Notes: generated by a model not told the origin, from the sequence alone. A DNA stretch of 64,000 bases from an uncultured Flavobacteriales bacterium (GCA_946479285.1 CAMLFH010000015.1:23598-87597), one strand, 5' to 3'; shown: positions 25,444 through 34,313, numbered from the stretch's first letter. A program made the numbers and translations.

Positions 25444-27105
25444 TTAGCTTTTCTGCATTTGTTGCTGGAACGTAATCTCGATGAATTCAGCCGGTCTTGA
25501 GATCGCTACCAAAATGGTAATACGCATAATTCCTTCTAAAATATCATCCGGTGTCATCGTTTCACCCAATCCGATATGGACACTGAAAGCATCTTCCGGA
25601 ACAGATCCTGCCAAACCGCCTCTTTTCCAAATTCCGTGAAGGAAGCTGTTGATCATACTTCGCATGCTTACCCATGTGTTTGCGACGTTCGGTTCGAATA
25701 CATACGCTTTTGAAGCATTCTTGATGGATTCCTCCAGCATAAGCATGGTTCTGCGGACATTGATATATCTCCAGTCCAGTGAGTTTCCGTCCAATGTACG
25801 TGCTCCCCAAACTTTCACACCTTCGCCAACAAAATAACGGATCGCATTTACGGCTTTACCATTCATCGGAACATTCAGATCTTCCTGGTTTTTGAAGGAA
25901 ATACTTACGGTTGGACTGATAACATTCGAAACGCCGACATTTGCAGGAGCTTTCCAAACTTCTTTGGTAGCATCCACCAGGGTGTAAATTCCCGCCATCG
26001 CAGTAGATGGAGGCAGTTGATTGATAATCAACAATGCTTCCCGCATAATTTCGCTGTAAGCAGCAGAATGTCTGGAAAGTACTTTATGTGCTGTTTCAAT
26101 GTCCAGTTTGGATGGAATCTTCTTGTCATCCTTCGTATCTTTTGTATCCGAAACTGCCGGTTCATCCGGTTTTGGATCAGCTGGTGCTTTCATGATCGCT
26201 AAATCGATGAATTCCTGCAAAGGGTTTGGCTCCGTTTTTTTGGCACCTGAGACATCCGTTTGAGCACTTACGTCCACTTTCTGGGCGCTGAGCATTTCTT
26301 TTAAAACTGCTTTGGATTTGTCATCAATGTTCAAAAAGCTTAGTTCCGTATCCGATACTATCGATGTGTTCATCCAGGGATAATACACTGCACCGTAGCT
26401 CAGGAATTCCGTACCAATCTTTTCCCTGAAATCTGTGATTGCCTGATCGCTATCCAGGAAACCGTTGTATATATCGAAAATACCCACACGGTTCTTCATT
26501 TCGTAACCACAGTGTTTCAATATAGCACCCTGTACATTTGAGCATTGGTCTACTGTTTTGAGGTAAACTGCTTCCGGGGCCAAAACCATGGTTGGTTCTT
26601 CTTCCTTCAAAAGCGATTGAATTCCATCAGTCAATTTTTTCTCATCCAAATCGTTCATGTATCCTTCGTCTACAGAAACGATGTAACAGGTACCTCCACC
26701 GTTTGAAAAGAAGAAACGCATCTGGTAATAGAAGTTGTACTTGTCGGTACGCTCAATGCTGTATTTGGTATCATTGATCAGCAAGAAGGAATTGGTAGCC
26801 TGCACCTTACTATCCACTTTATCTTTCTCATCAGCGGCTTCTGTCTCAGCAGCAGTTTTTTTGTCGTCGGAAGGTTTTTCCGCCTTCGAAATAGAAAATT
26901 TCGGAATAGGGGCGCCACCGAAGTACTGCTCGAATTCTGCCATGGAACTGATTTTCCAGGGCTTGTTTAACAGGGATTTGTTTCCATCTTTGGCAAACTG
27001 CGTGTAACCGATAAATGCAGGTACGGCAGTAGCAGCTTCAACAACGGAATTGGGAAACGCCTTCTTTTCAACGACGTATACTCCTGGTGTTTTCATTGTA
27101 CTCAT
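25444..27105 (-). CDS. contractile sheath protein
   Basis: 553 residues. The N-terminus TPGVYVVEKKAFPNSVVEAATAVPAFIGYT is the usual start of phage-like sheath proteins, and the C-terminal 200 residues (VWGARTLDGNSLDWRYINVRRTMLMLEESI ... ITILVAISRPAEFIEITFQQQ) are strongly conserved in type. Two charged linkers (about 74-101 and 276-334, rich in K, D, E and P) interrupt the fold and are probably surface loops. Only one sheath gene is present, while Afp has three. It follows the 258-residue unknown gene by 21 nt. Confidence 0.95.
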   Translation of the reverse strand: MSTMKTPGVYVVEKKAFPNSVVEAATAVPAFIGYTQFAKDGNKSLLNKPWKISSMAEFEQYFGGAPIPKFSISKAEKPSDDKKTAAETEAADEKDKVDSKVQATNSFLLINDTKYSIERTDKYNFYYQMRFFFSNGGGTCYIVSVDEGYMNDLDEKKLTDGIQSLLKEEEPTMVLAPEAVYLKTVDQCSNVQGAILKHCGYEMKNRVGIFDIYNGFLDSDQAITDFREKIGTEFLSYGAVYYPWMNTSIVSDTELSFLNIDDKSKAVLKEMLSAQKVDVSAQTDVSGAKKTEPNPLQEFIDLAIMKAPADPKPDEPAVSDTKDTKDDKKIPSKLDIETAHKVLSRHSAAYSEIMREALLIINQLPPSTAMAGIYTLVDATKEVWKAPANVGVSNVISPTVSISFKNQEDLNVPMNGKAVNAIRYFVGEGVKVWGARTLDGNSLDWRYINVRRTMLMLEESIKNASKAYVFEPNVANTWVSMRSMINSFLHGIWKRGGLAGSVPEDAFSVHIGLGETMTPDDILEGIMRITILVAISRPAEFIEITFQQQMQKS

Positions 27106-27126
27106 ATTTGGATTTATTGTATTGAT

Positions 27127-27840
27127 TTATAAATAGATGTAACTTGTTATTGTATCCTTCGGGCTGAAGGGTGAAAGCGATTCGATAAGTGGAAAGTCGG
27201 GCAGACGACTCAATAAGTTGTCACCGCTTTTTCGGAGTTCCCACAGGTGAAACTGGTAAGCACTTTTCAGTTTCAGCGACAAGGTTTCCGAAGAAACAAA
27301 GCGGAAAACTGTTTTTTCCGTTCCGGGAATGGTTAATTCTTCTCGTTTTTTGAAAAGTACTTTCCCGCGTTGTTCGCGAATTTCCAAAGGTTCCATGGAG
27401 TAAGACAGGTTGGGGAAAACCAAAAATTCGATGTGTTTTGCCGGGCTGTTCAATTGCACTTCAATCGTTTCCGGGTCTTTTGCTGCAATGCGTTTTTTGG
27501 TAACAGGAATGTTCCAGATTTTCCAGGTTCCTTCTTTGTTGTACTCATCCAATGACCAGTCTGAATCAGCTGCTGTGGACGGATCCGTATAATAATAGAA
27601 ATCCGTATTTTTTGTTTTCAGTTGAAAGCAGAGATTGATATCAGTGTCCAGGATAATTTGCTCTTCTGCTATCAGCAGCCAGATGCAGGGACTTTGCTGT
27701 TTGAAAATAATTCCCGCCTTTTGAAGCAGCCGCTGAGTAATGGAATTTGGTTCCAGCACAATGCCACACTGTTCTGAATCAAAGTATTCGTGTTTGATAA
27801 CAAGCTTGAGCCAGATGCGATATGAAGTCTGCTGATTCAT
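27127..27840 (-). CDS. conserved eCIS-locus protein of unknown function
   Basis: 237 residues with start chosen at 27840 (MNQQTSYRIWLKLVIKHEYF), one nt after the stop of the DUF4255 gene; a longer frame would overlap that gene. Mixed alpha/beta sequence with no motif I recognise, and no signal peptide. The place between tube terminator and sheath genes suggests a structural or assembly role. Confidence 0.75.
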   Translation of the reverse strand: MNQQTSYRIWLKLVIKHEYFDSEQCGIVLEPNSITQRLLQKAGIIFKQQSPCIWLLIAEEQIILDTDINLCFQLKTKNTDFYYYTDPSTAADSDWSLDEYNKEGTWKIWNIPVTKKRIAAKDPETIEVQLNSPAKHIEFLVFPNLSYSMEPLEIREQRGKVLFKKREELTIPGTEKTVFRFVSSETLSLKLKSAYQFHLWELRKSGDNLLSRLPDFPLIESLSPFSPKDTITSYIYL

Positions 27841-27841
27841 T

Positions 27842-28384
27842 TTATTTGAGTTCGCTTTCCGGTTTCGTAATAATATGAGAAAGATCCATGATCTCTTCCG
27901 CATCCACTTCCAGTACCCGGATTCTGCAAACCACTGAAGGATAGTAGTTTTCGCCGGAAATACTCCAAAGATTCGAGAGCTCGTGCATGCTTAGGTTCAT
28001 CACTTCCAATGAAAATGAAATTCCTTCGCCGGACGATCTGACCATGTTGTTCTTTTGGATAAAAGCAATGACCGCTGAGAATAATCGAAGTGATTCTTCG
28101 TATTGTTTTTCCTGGAAAATAACCGAGATCAGCACATTGAGATTTATCTGCCAGCTTGGAGCACTTTGAGCTGACGCAGTATCTGAAATCGCTCTTCTTT
28201 GAAAACTCACACCTCCTGCGGTTTCACGTTCCATACCAACCAGGGTAATTGCAACCCGGTTTGGAAAAGCTTTTGCCGGATCTTTGATCGGCGAAATGAA
28301 CACAATATCTTCCGTCAACCTGAAACGAATTTTCAGATAGTCATTCAATTTTACGGAAAGCAGCTGCAGTGCCTCGAAGATCAT
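27842..28384 (-). CDS. DUF4255 tail-terminator/cap protein (Afp16-like)
   Basis: 180 residues. FEALQLLSVKLNDYLKIRF, FPNRVAITLVGMERE, WQINLNVLISVIF and YEESLRLFSAVIAFIQKNN follow the DUF4255 pattern found in Afp16/Pvc16. In those systems the protein caps the distal end of tube and sheath and ends their polymerisation. It is the first structural gene of the operon, 61 nt after the regulator. Confidence 0.88.
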   Translation of the reverse strand: MIFEALQLLSVKLNDYLKIRFRLTEDIVFISPIKDPAKAFPNRVAITLVGMERETAGGVSFQRRAISDTASAQSAPSWQINLNVLISVIFQEKQYEESLRLFSAVIAFIQKNNMVRSSGEGISFSLEVMNLSMHELSNLWSISGENYYPSVVCRIRVLEVDAEEIMDLSHIITKPESELK

Positions 28385-28445
28385 ATCTCAGTGAATGTGG
28401 TAACAAATAATTAAGCTTACAAGGATAAGCAGGGATGGCGAATTT

Positions 28446-28835
28446 TTATTTCGCGATGTATCTTTTCTTGATTTTAAAAAGCAGATCTCCGAGAACAGCA
28501 CGCTGATCGGCCTTTAAATGCCTGGAAGCAAGGTTGCAGACATTCTCGAGCAGATCGAGCTCAGACAGGTTCAATTGCTGATAACCGAATTGGTAATCGG
28601 AATCCTTGTAGAAAAAGGCTTTTCGCTTGGGACAATACTCAATAGGCGCAAAGAATCCAAGGAAGGTGTCATTCTTCATGGAATTCAAATCCAATTGAAT
28701 AGTGCGCTGGGAAACTTCATATCCGAGGTTTCTTTTGCAGGTTTCAGCAATGACGGCGGTTTTTACATAGTTGTTTTTCTTGAGAAGTTCATCGATGACC
28801 GCGTAACGGGCGATGGCAAATTTGTTTTGAGGCAT
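28446..28835 (-). CDS. HTH regulator (WYL-type N-terminal part only), putative eCIS regulator
   Basis: 129 residues. The N-terminal 60 residues (AIARYAVIDELLKKNNYVKTAVIAETCKRNLGYEVSQRTIQLDLNSM) are a winged-helix DNA-binding domain of the type that precedes WYL domains, but the WYL domain itself is absent. The remainder (LSELDLLENVCNLASRHLKADQRAVL) resembles the linker region. It lies upstream of the eCIS operon on the same strand and is a likely controller of it. Confidence 0.7.
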   Translation of the reverse strand: MPQNKFAIARYAVIDELLKKNNYVKTAVIAETCKRNLGYEVSQRTIQLDLNSMKNDTFLGFFAPIEYCPKRKAFFYKDSDYQFGYQQLNLSELDLLENVCNLASRHLKADQRAVLGDLLFKIKKRYIAK

Positions 28836-29106
28836 GTTGTAAATGAATGGTATAATCCCGGTGGGTGGTAAAAAGAGAATATTCCAGATGACACCTGTGA
28901 CGCAAGAGTTTGTGAAAAATGGAATAATGGCTCTACCATTGGAATTATCGAGTGAATAGTTGGGCTAATTTAGTAATTGTTTGATACAAAGAGTGTTTTT
29001 CTGAAAAAATAAACGAATTTCTAACAGAGCGCTTTGAAAATTATCGCTTATTAATTCCTTAATTATCAAGCGAAATAATCTTTTTGATTATTCCATGCAT
29101 GGATAA

Positions 29107-30018
29107 TTACCCAAATAAGTCTCCCGTGGTTTCGATCAGTTTTGGCGTTTGCAGTGACAAACCGCACTTCTGATTGAGTTCCCTGACCAGGTAATCTGTT
29201 AGTTGCGGAGTATACAATTCATCCGGCTGATGCATGTAAAAGTGGATTTCACGGATGTCTTTTTGCAGCCATGATTTGATGCGTTTCACCCAGTCGTCAA
29301 TGCGTTCATAATCTGTTGGATGCAGGCCGTTTCCTACAAAACGAATAAACGTAACCGGCGCCGTGACTTCCATGTGCATGCAATCTCTTCTCCCGGAAAC
29401 ATCCGTGATCACAGCTCCAATGGATAGTTCATGCAGTACCTGGAATAACTCATTCCGAATTTCAGCGTTTCCAAACCAATCCGTATGACGTACTTCTAAA
29501 GTGATATCCAAATCTTTCGGTAATTTCTGCAGGTAAGAGAAAAGTGCTTCTCTGCGCTGCGGGCCAAACCGTTCGCTCAATTGAAGGAAAAGCGGCCCCA
29601 GATGTTCTCCGAAGTTGACAACGGAAGCCAGGAAACGATCGGTATCTGCATGCGCTTTTGCACTGGAAAGATCACTGTAATGGCTGATAGATTGCGGGAA
29701 TTTCGGGCAAAACTTAAAATCGGTGCCTTTTGCCTTTTCCGCCCATTTTTGGATCGTTGCTTCCGGATAAATTTGGTAATGTGTGGTATTTAGTTCAATT
29801 CCATTGAAGTTCTGAATGTAGTAATCGAGGAATTCTGTTTCTTTGGTTTTTGCAGGATAGATCAGCCCAACCCATTCTTTTCTGCCCCATTTTGCTCCAC
29901 CAAGAAAGATGTTGGGTTGTTTAAAGGCAGGTTTTAGTGCTTTTGTGAAAGCGCCGTCTGCCGGCAGACGAAAATTTACTTTGTCCAATAAACTGCGATC
30001 AACCTTTCCGAATTCCAT
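29107..30018 (-). CDS. DUF72 family protein (YecE-like)
   Basis: 303 residues. GGAKWGRKEWVGLIYP, YYIQNFNGIELNTTHYQIY, FKFCPKFPQSISHY and LEVRHTDWF fit the DUF72 TIM-barrel family. The molecular function is not established. It is divergent from the next gene and separated from the eCIS regulator by a 271-nt AT-rich stretch. Confidence 0.92.
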   Translation of the reverse strand: MEFGKVDRSLLDKVNFRLPADGAFTKALKPAFKQPNIFLGGAKWGRKEWVGLIYPAKTKETEFLDYYIQNFNGIELNTTHYQIYPEATIQKWAEKAKGTDFKFCPKFPQSISHYSDLSSAKAHADTDRFLASVVNFGEHLGPLFLQLSERFGPQRREALFSYLQKLPKDLDITLEVRHTDWFGNAEIRNELFQVLHELSIGAVITDVSGRRDCMHMEVTAPVTFIRFVGNGLHPTDYERIDDWVKRIKSWLQKDIREIHFYMHQPDELYTPQLTDYLVRELNQKCGLSLQTPKLIETTGDLFG

Positions 30019-30063
30019 GAATTAAAGTTAAATCAAAAACGATTACCTTTCATCCATAATCGA

Positions 30064-30498
30064 ATGAAATTTATGAAAAAACCCATTATAATCTGTTCCG
30101 TTATTGTTGTTGTCATTGTGCTTTTTGCGGGGCTCTATCCACGCACTTATTCAAAGTTTAACGCACATGACTGGAATCATAAGCACTTCCGTGGAACATA
30201 CGACAGGAGGGACGATATGCTTGGAGATTTGCTGAAAAATGACCGCCTCAAAGGGATGAATGTACCTCAATTGAGGAAATTATTCGGATCACGTGATGCG
30301 GAGTTGTTTATGGCAGAAGATACGTTAAAAATGGAAATGATCATTTCCAGGGAATCCGGGTGGAAACCGTTAACCAAAATCCTTGTGCTCTACCTCGACA
30401 AAGATTCGATTGTGACGTCCTGGAAGGTAAGAAAATACCGCAGAAATACTTTAAAGGAGTGGAAACAATTGCAGGAAGAATTAGAGAAGTCTAAATGA
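30064..30498 (+). CDS. hypothetical membrane-anchored protein
   Basis: 144 residues. It has one N-terminal hydrophobic segment (about 6-24), then a soluble basic/acidic domain with LRKLFGSRDAELF and an outer-face orientation expected. I do not recognise the family. The pattern of a small anchored domain with an SMR-like fold is possible but not supported. Confidence 0.65.
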   Translation: MKFMKKPIIICSVIVVVIVLFAGLYPRTYSKFNAHDWNHKHFRGTYDRRDDMLGDLLKNDRLKGMNVPQLRKLFGSRDAELFMAEDTLKMEMIISRESGWKPLTKILVLYLDKDSIVTSWKVRKYRRNTLKEWKQLQEELEKSK

Positions 30499-30643
30499 CT
30501 TTCCATGTTACCACAACGTTAAGTTTTGGAACTGTTCAAAAGTTCTTTTCCTGTCCAAAATTAAAAAACCGTAACTTTCGGAAGCTATCAGAATATAGAT
30601 TAGCGAGGTATTACTAATTGGTTGAAAACTAAAACATTGTATT

Positions 30644-30937
30644 ATGGCTATACCTGTTAGACTTGTCAAGGATTTGATCGAATTCTCTGACATTATTCCG
30701 GATCTCCAGGGAATCGGATTGAAGGTCTTTTCTTATGGTAAAATCAAGAAAATTTACTGGTTAGGAAAAGATATTATCAAGAGTGTAGAGATTGTTCAAT
30801 ACCGAAACCTCGAAGATTATTTTAGCGAAGGAACAGGTGATCCTGTTTCACGTTCGTTTGGCCGGACAAACTTACCGGAAGAAATCCGGTTTTTCGTTGA
30901 TCAAAAAGAAGAATATCCAGGGTTGTTTTTGCAATAG
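30644..30937 (+). CDS. hypothetical cytoplasmic protein
   Basis: 97 residues (MAIPVRLVKDLIEFSDIIPD), no signal peptide or TM segment. No family recognised. Its stop is directly followed by the stop of the converging gene at 30938. Confidence 0.55.
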   Translation: MAIPVRLVKDLIEFSDIIPDLQGIGLKVFSYGKIKKIYWLGKDIIKSVEIVQYRNLEDYFSEGTGDPVSRSFGRTNLPEEIRFFVDQKEEYPGLFLQ

Positions 30938-31180
30938 TTAAGGAGTTTGATCCCTGTTGTATTCGCTATTCGTATAATTCTCATCACCGGCTTCCCAGCC
31001 TCCCTGATTTCCAAAGTATTTCTTTTTGGGATCATATGTTCCGTTTTTCATGTCCCGCATCATTCTGTCTGCGCGGCGTTGGTTTCCTCTTGCAGTTAAC
31101 CAGTTCGCCAAAACAACAATCAAAATGGCCAATACAATCACCCCGCCAATGCAAATCCATAAAACAGCATCTTCACTCAT
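30938..31180 (-). CDS. small single-pass membrane protein
   Basis: 80 residues. One TM segment near 8-27 (CIGGVIVLAILIVVLANWL), then a polar, basic tail (NQRRADRMMRDMKNG) and a disordered end. Function unknown. Its start is followed on the left by an intergenic region with a broken small gene. Confidence 0.6.
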   Translation of the reverse strand: MSEDAVLWICIGGVIVLAILIVVLANWLTARGNQRRADRMMRDMKNGTYDPKKKYFGNQGGWEAGDENYTNSEYNRDQTP

Positions 31181-31240
31181 AACTTCTTGAATAAGAATTT
31201 GAACGGAATTTAGTCATAATTTGGAATTCGACATTTATAA

Positions 31241-31448
31241 TTATTTCACCCACTCTTTAATCTTTTTCACTGCCGTTTTATCCAGTCCTTTCACAGAAAT
31301 ATCCACATTTTCCCTGTAGAATTGTCCGATTCCATATAAAAGACCGATCTCATCCAGGTTTGCGTGAAGGTTAAACAGATCGATCTTCAAAAACATCAAT
31401 CGTTTCTTCCGCTTTGATAGCTTTTTCGGATTTTGTTGTTTCGCTCAT
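31241..31448 (-). pseudogene. possible frameshifted small gene
   Basis: From ATG at 31448 the frame gives MSETTKSEKAIKAEETIDVF and stops at 31371. A second frame, from about 31396 to 31241, continues FLKIDLFNLHANLDEIGLLYG...VKKIKEWVK. Joined by one frameshift near 31394, these would form a protein of about 69 residues. The second frame alone also has an ATG (31396) and could be a 51-residue gene. Confidence 0.4.
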
Positions 31449-31508
31449 AGTTTCGGGATTACGGAATAAAGTTATTGAATGATTTCAGTTACTAAAAAAA
31501 AACTAATT

Positions 31509-31528
31509 AATATACCAATCGGTATTTT
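31509..31528. promoter_or_regulatory. TetR-type operator before tetR
   Basis: AATATACCAATCGGTATTTT, an imperfect copy of the perfect palindrome at 32171-32190. It lies just upstream of the -7 box TACATTTG (31544-31551) and so overlaps the -33 region. This supports autoregulation. Confidence 0.75.
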
Positions 31529-31555
31529 ACCAAAAGAATTTCGTACATTTGTTAC

Positions 31556-32155
31556 ATGCAATTCACAACCAAGGCAGAACGAACACGGCAATTCATCATA
31601 GAAACAACGGCTCCGATCTTCAATATGAAAGGATACGAGGGAACTTCTATTTCGGATATTACGACTGCAACCGGTCTTACTAAAGGAAGCATTTACGGAA
31701 ATTTCAAAGACAAGGAAGAACTTGCAGCTGTTGCTTTTGATTACAATTTTGGTAAAATCCGCTCGGAAATAGTGAACCGTTCTTTGGGATTGAAAGATCC
31801 GATCGAACAGTTATTGGTGTATGTGGATTTCTATGGAGAAGTCTTTGACAAGATTTACGTGGCGGGCGGTTGTCCGCTTTTAAACAGTGCTGTCGATACA
31901 GACGATTCCAATTCCGAATTGTTCGAACGGGTGCAGAAAGCAATGCTGGAATGGCATACACACATTTTCAAAATAGTGACTTATGGAATAAAGAAAGAGA
32001 TCTTTTCTCCTGAAACGAATGCTGCGGCATTTGCAGATCAGTTCGTTTCATTAATTGAAGGCGGAATGCTCCTGTCAAAGACATTTAAGAATAAAAAACA
32101 TTTGAATGCATGCCTGGATTTGATCCGTAAAATGATCCAAGAAATAGCAACTTAA
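31556..32155 (+). CDS. TetR family transcriptional regulator
   Basis: 199 residues. The HTH lies near 10-55 (RQFIIETTAPIFNMKGYEGTSISDITTATGLTKGSIYGNFKDKEELAAVAF), with the usual YGNFKDKEEL end. The C-terminal ligand domain has CPLLNSAVDTDD. TACATTTG at 31544-31551 is a -7 box only 4 nt before the start, so the mRNA may be leaderless. The matching operators before its own gene and before the thiolase suggest it represses itself and the thiolase/SDR/thioesterase set. Confidence 0.93.
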   Translation: MQFTTKAERTRQFIIETTAPIFNMKGYEGTSISDITTATGLTKGSIYGNFKDKEELAAVAFDYNFGKIRSEIVNRSLGLKDPIEQLLVYVDFYGEVFDKIYVAGGCPLLNSAVDTDDSNSELFERVQKAMLEWHTHIFKIVTYGIKKEIFSPETNAAAFADQFVSLIEGGMLLSKTFKNKKHLNACLDLIRKMIQEIAT

Positions 32156-32170
32156 AAAATTTTATCCAAT

Positions 32171-32216
32171 AATATACCGATCGGTATATTTGTAATCATA
32201 ATATCATGATATTATG
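32171..32216 (+). promoter_or_regulatory. promoter with two adjacent 20-bp palindromes before the thiolase gene
   Basis: AATATACCGATCGGTATATT (32171-32190) is a perfect palindrome overlapping the -7 box TATATTTG (32185-32192). CATAATATCATGATATTATG (32197-32216) is a second, unrelated perfect palindrome near the start of the transcript. The first fits a TetR operator; the second may bind another regulator or fold as an RNA hairpin. Confidence 0.8.
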
Positions 32217-32258
32217 ATATTATGACATCGTGATATAACGAATTAAAAATCGAAAAAT

Positions 32259-33443
32259 ATGGAAAACAACGTGTACATCTTAGCGGCAACAAGAACCGGA
32301 ACCGGAGGTTTCATGGGTTCTTTATCGTCTTTGTCTGCACCTCAACTGGCTGCGGAAGTAATCAAAGACGCACTTCTCAAGGCAGGAATCCAACCAAATG
32401 AGGTTGATGAAGTTATCCTCGGAAATGTACTTTCTGCAAATATTGGTCAGGCGCCGGCCCGACAAGCTGCCCGAGCGGCGGGAATCCCGGATGAGGTAGA
32501 TGCAACAACCATCAATAAGATCTGTTCTTCCGGGATAAAATCCGTTTCATACGCTGTTCAATCAATTCTTTTGGGAAACAGTGATGTGGTCATTGCAGGA
32601 GGAATGGAAAGCATGTCGAATGCACCTTATTACATCGAGAATCACCGCGAAGGCCATAAGACAGGTCATCAGAATATCATTGACGGAATGCTCAAAGACG
32701 GTTTATGGGATCCGTATCACAATATCCACATGGGAAGTGCGGCAGAAATGGCCAATACGAAGTATGGAATCTCTCGGGAGGAGCAAGACGAGTATACGCT
32801 GAAATCTTTTGCAAAGGCAAAACAAGCCCATGCTTCCGGAAGTTTTAAGAACGAAATTACTCCGATTACGGTGAAGACTAAAAAGGGAGACTTTGTTTAT
32901 GATACGGACGAAGACATCGAGAAACTGAATCCGGAAAAAGTGAGTCAGCTGAAGCCGATTTTTGAGTCCGACGGATCAATTACCGCGGCAAATGCATCCA
33001 ATCTAAATGATGGAGCGGCAATCCTAATTATCGTTTCAGAGAAATTCTTAAGACAAAAGAACCTGAAACCTCTTGCCAAGATCATCGCTTTCTCAGATGC
33101 GGCACAGGCACCGGAATGGTTCACTACTTCACCTGCTATTGCCATTGAAAAAACACTGCAAAAAGCCGGAGTCACAATTGAAGAGATCGATTATTTCGAA
33201 ATGAACGAAGCTTACGCCAATGTTCCGATCATCAACTCGCGCCTTGCCGGAGTCGATTTGGAAAAAGTGAATATCAAAGGTGGTGCGGTGGCAATAGGAC
33301 ACCCGTTGGGAGCTTCCGGTGCAAGAATCCTGGTAACACTTACCCATATTTTACAGCAACAAAACGCAAAATACGGAATCGCAGCGATCTGTAACGGTGG
33401 CGGCGGCGCGACTGCAATGCTCATTGAGAATAGTAAGAACTAG
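32259..33443 (+). CDS. acetyl-CoA C-acetyltransferase (thiolase)
   Basis: 394 residues. It condenses or cleaves acyl-CoA/acetoacetyl-CoA. The nucleophilic Cys is in INKICSSGIKSV (about 86-97), followed by the loop GGMESMSNAPYY, NEAYANVP, GGAVAIGHPLGASGARI and the C-terminal active-site Cys in CNGGGGA. Two usual motif residues vary (CSSG for CGSG, NEAYA for NEAFA) but the catalytic set is present. It is the first gene behind the TetR operator; the SDR and thioesterase follow. Confidence 0.95.
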   Translation: MENNVYILAATRTGTGGFMGSLSSLSAPQLAAEVIKDALLKAGIQPNEVDEVILGNVLSANIGQAPARQAARAAGIPDEVDATTINKICSSGIKSVSYAVQSILLGNSDVVIAGGMESMSNAPYYIENHREGHKTGHQNIIDGMLKDGLWDPYHNIHMGSAAEMANTKYGISREEQDEYTLKSFAKAKQAHASGSFKNEITPITVKTKKGDFVYDTDEDIEKLNPEKVSQLKPIFESDGSITAANASNLNDGAAILIIVSEKFLRQKNLKPLAKIIAFSDAAQAPEWFTTSPAIAIEKTLQKAGVTIEEIDYFEMNEAYANVPIINSRLAGVDLEKVNIKGGAVAIGHPLGASGARILVTLTHILQQQNAKYGIAAICNGGGGATAMLIENSKN

Positions 33444-33550
33444 ATAATAAAATTTCTGTGCTCGTGTGCCAACGCTGTAGCTAAGGCGTAAGCGTTCCGC
33501 GGGAGAAAAAACGAGTAATTCTTTAACATACATATAAATAAATCAAACAC

Positions 33551-34237
33551 ATGAAAACAAACGGAAACACAATCTTAATCACAGGAGGTTCAGCAGGAAT
33601 CGGTTTCGAACTAGCAAAACAATTTTCTCAATTGGGAAACAAAGTATTGATCACCGGTCGAAATGAAGAAAAATTGAAGCAGGCAGCCGATCAACTGGAA
33701 AATGTCATCCCGATTTCCGGAGACGTAACCGATTCAAAGAGTACGGACCAACTGGTTGCCCGGATCAAAGAACAGCATCCGGAATTGAACATCGTCATTA
33801 ACAATGCCGGTTACACGGATGTCTATCAATTGGATGCCAACGCCAATGCCAGGGAAAAAGCAAGCCGCGAAATGGAAACGAATTACTTGTCAATAGTAGG
33901 TTTGACAGAGAAATTATTGCCGACTTTATTGAACAACCCAGATGCTGCAGTCGTAAATGTAACGTCCATCGTGGCTTATTATCCGCAGAAAATGCTGCCG
34001 ACTTACACCGCAAGCAAAGCTGCATTGAAAGCATACACGGATGTTTTACGCGAAACATTTGAAGATAAATTGAATGTCTTTGAATTGATCCCGCCTTTGG
34101 TAAATACAGACTTTTCAAAAGAGATCGGTGGAGAAAATGGAATTCCGCCAAAAGAGGTAGCCGATGAGTTGGTAATGGCTCTGGAGAAAAACCAATGGCT
34201 CGTTCCGGTTGGAATGTCGAAGGAGTTTGTCAAATAA
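33551..34237 (+). CDS. short-chain dehydrogenase/reductase
   Basis: 228 residues. NAD(P)-binding TGGSAGIGFELA (8-21), NNAGYTD, a Ser in VNVTSIVAYYP and the catalytic YTASKAAL are all present. The TGR after the second strand suggests NADPH preference. It is similar to the DltE-like SDR group. The substrate is unknown; the neighbours suggest acyl-CoA or lipid chemistry. It lies 107 nt after the thiolase gene; the gap holds a GC-rich GGCGTAAGCGTT motif also seen near 35960. Confidence 0.92.
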   Translation: MKTNGNTILITGGSAGIGFELAKQFSQLGNKVLITGRNEEKLKQAADQLENVIPISGDVTDSKSTDQLVARIKEQHPELNIVINNAGYTDVYQLDANANAREKASREMETNYLSIVGLTEKLLPTLLNNPDAAVVNVTSIVAYYPQKMLPTYTASKAALKAYTDVLRETFEDKLNVFELIPPLVNTDFSKEIGGENGIPPKEVADELVMALEKNQWLVPVGMSKEFVK

Positions 34238-34242
34238 TTTAC

Positions 34243-34294
34243 ACTTCGACTACGCTCAGTGTCCTTTCGAAAGGTGGCTGAGCGGAGTCGAAGT
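34243..34294. repeat. REP-like inverted repeat
   Basis: ACTTCGACTACGCTCAG pairs with CTGAGCGGAGTCGAAGT around a CCTTTCGAAAGG core. It is typical of dispersed intergenic repeats in Bacteroidota and lies between the SDR and thioesterase genes. Confidence 0.8.
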
Positions 34295-34313
34295 CACTTT
34301 TCAATCAACAAAC

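Noticed and set aside
5485..28835. Prophage tail cluster or classical type VI secretion system
   Set aside because: No capsid, portal, terminase, lysis or integrase genes are inside the cluster, and no TssJ/L/M-like set. The ATPase, DUF4255 cap, DUF5908 and CIS tape measure point to eCIS.
34209..34313. Longer start for the thioesterase gene
   Set aside because: The extra codons translate the REP-like repeat at 34243-34294 and overlap the SDR gene; ATG 34314 gives a normal hotdog start.
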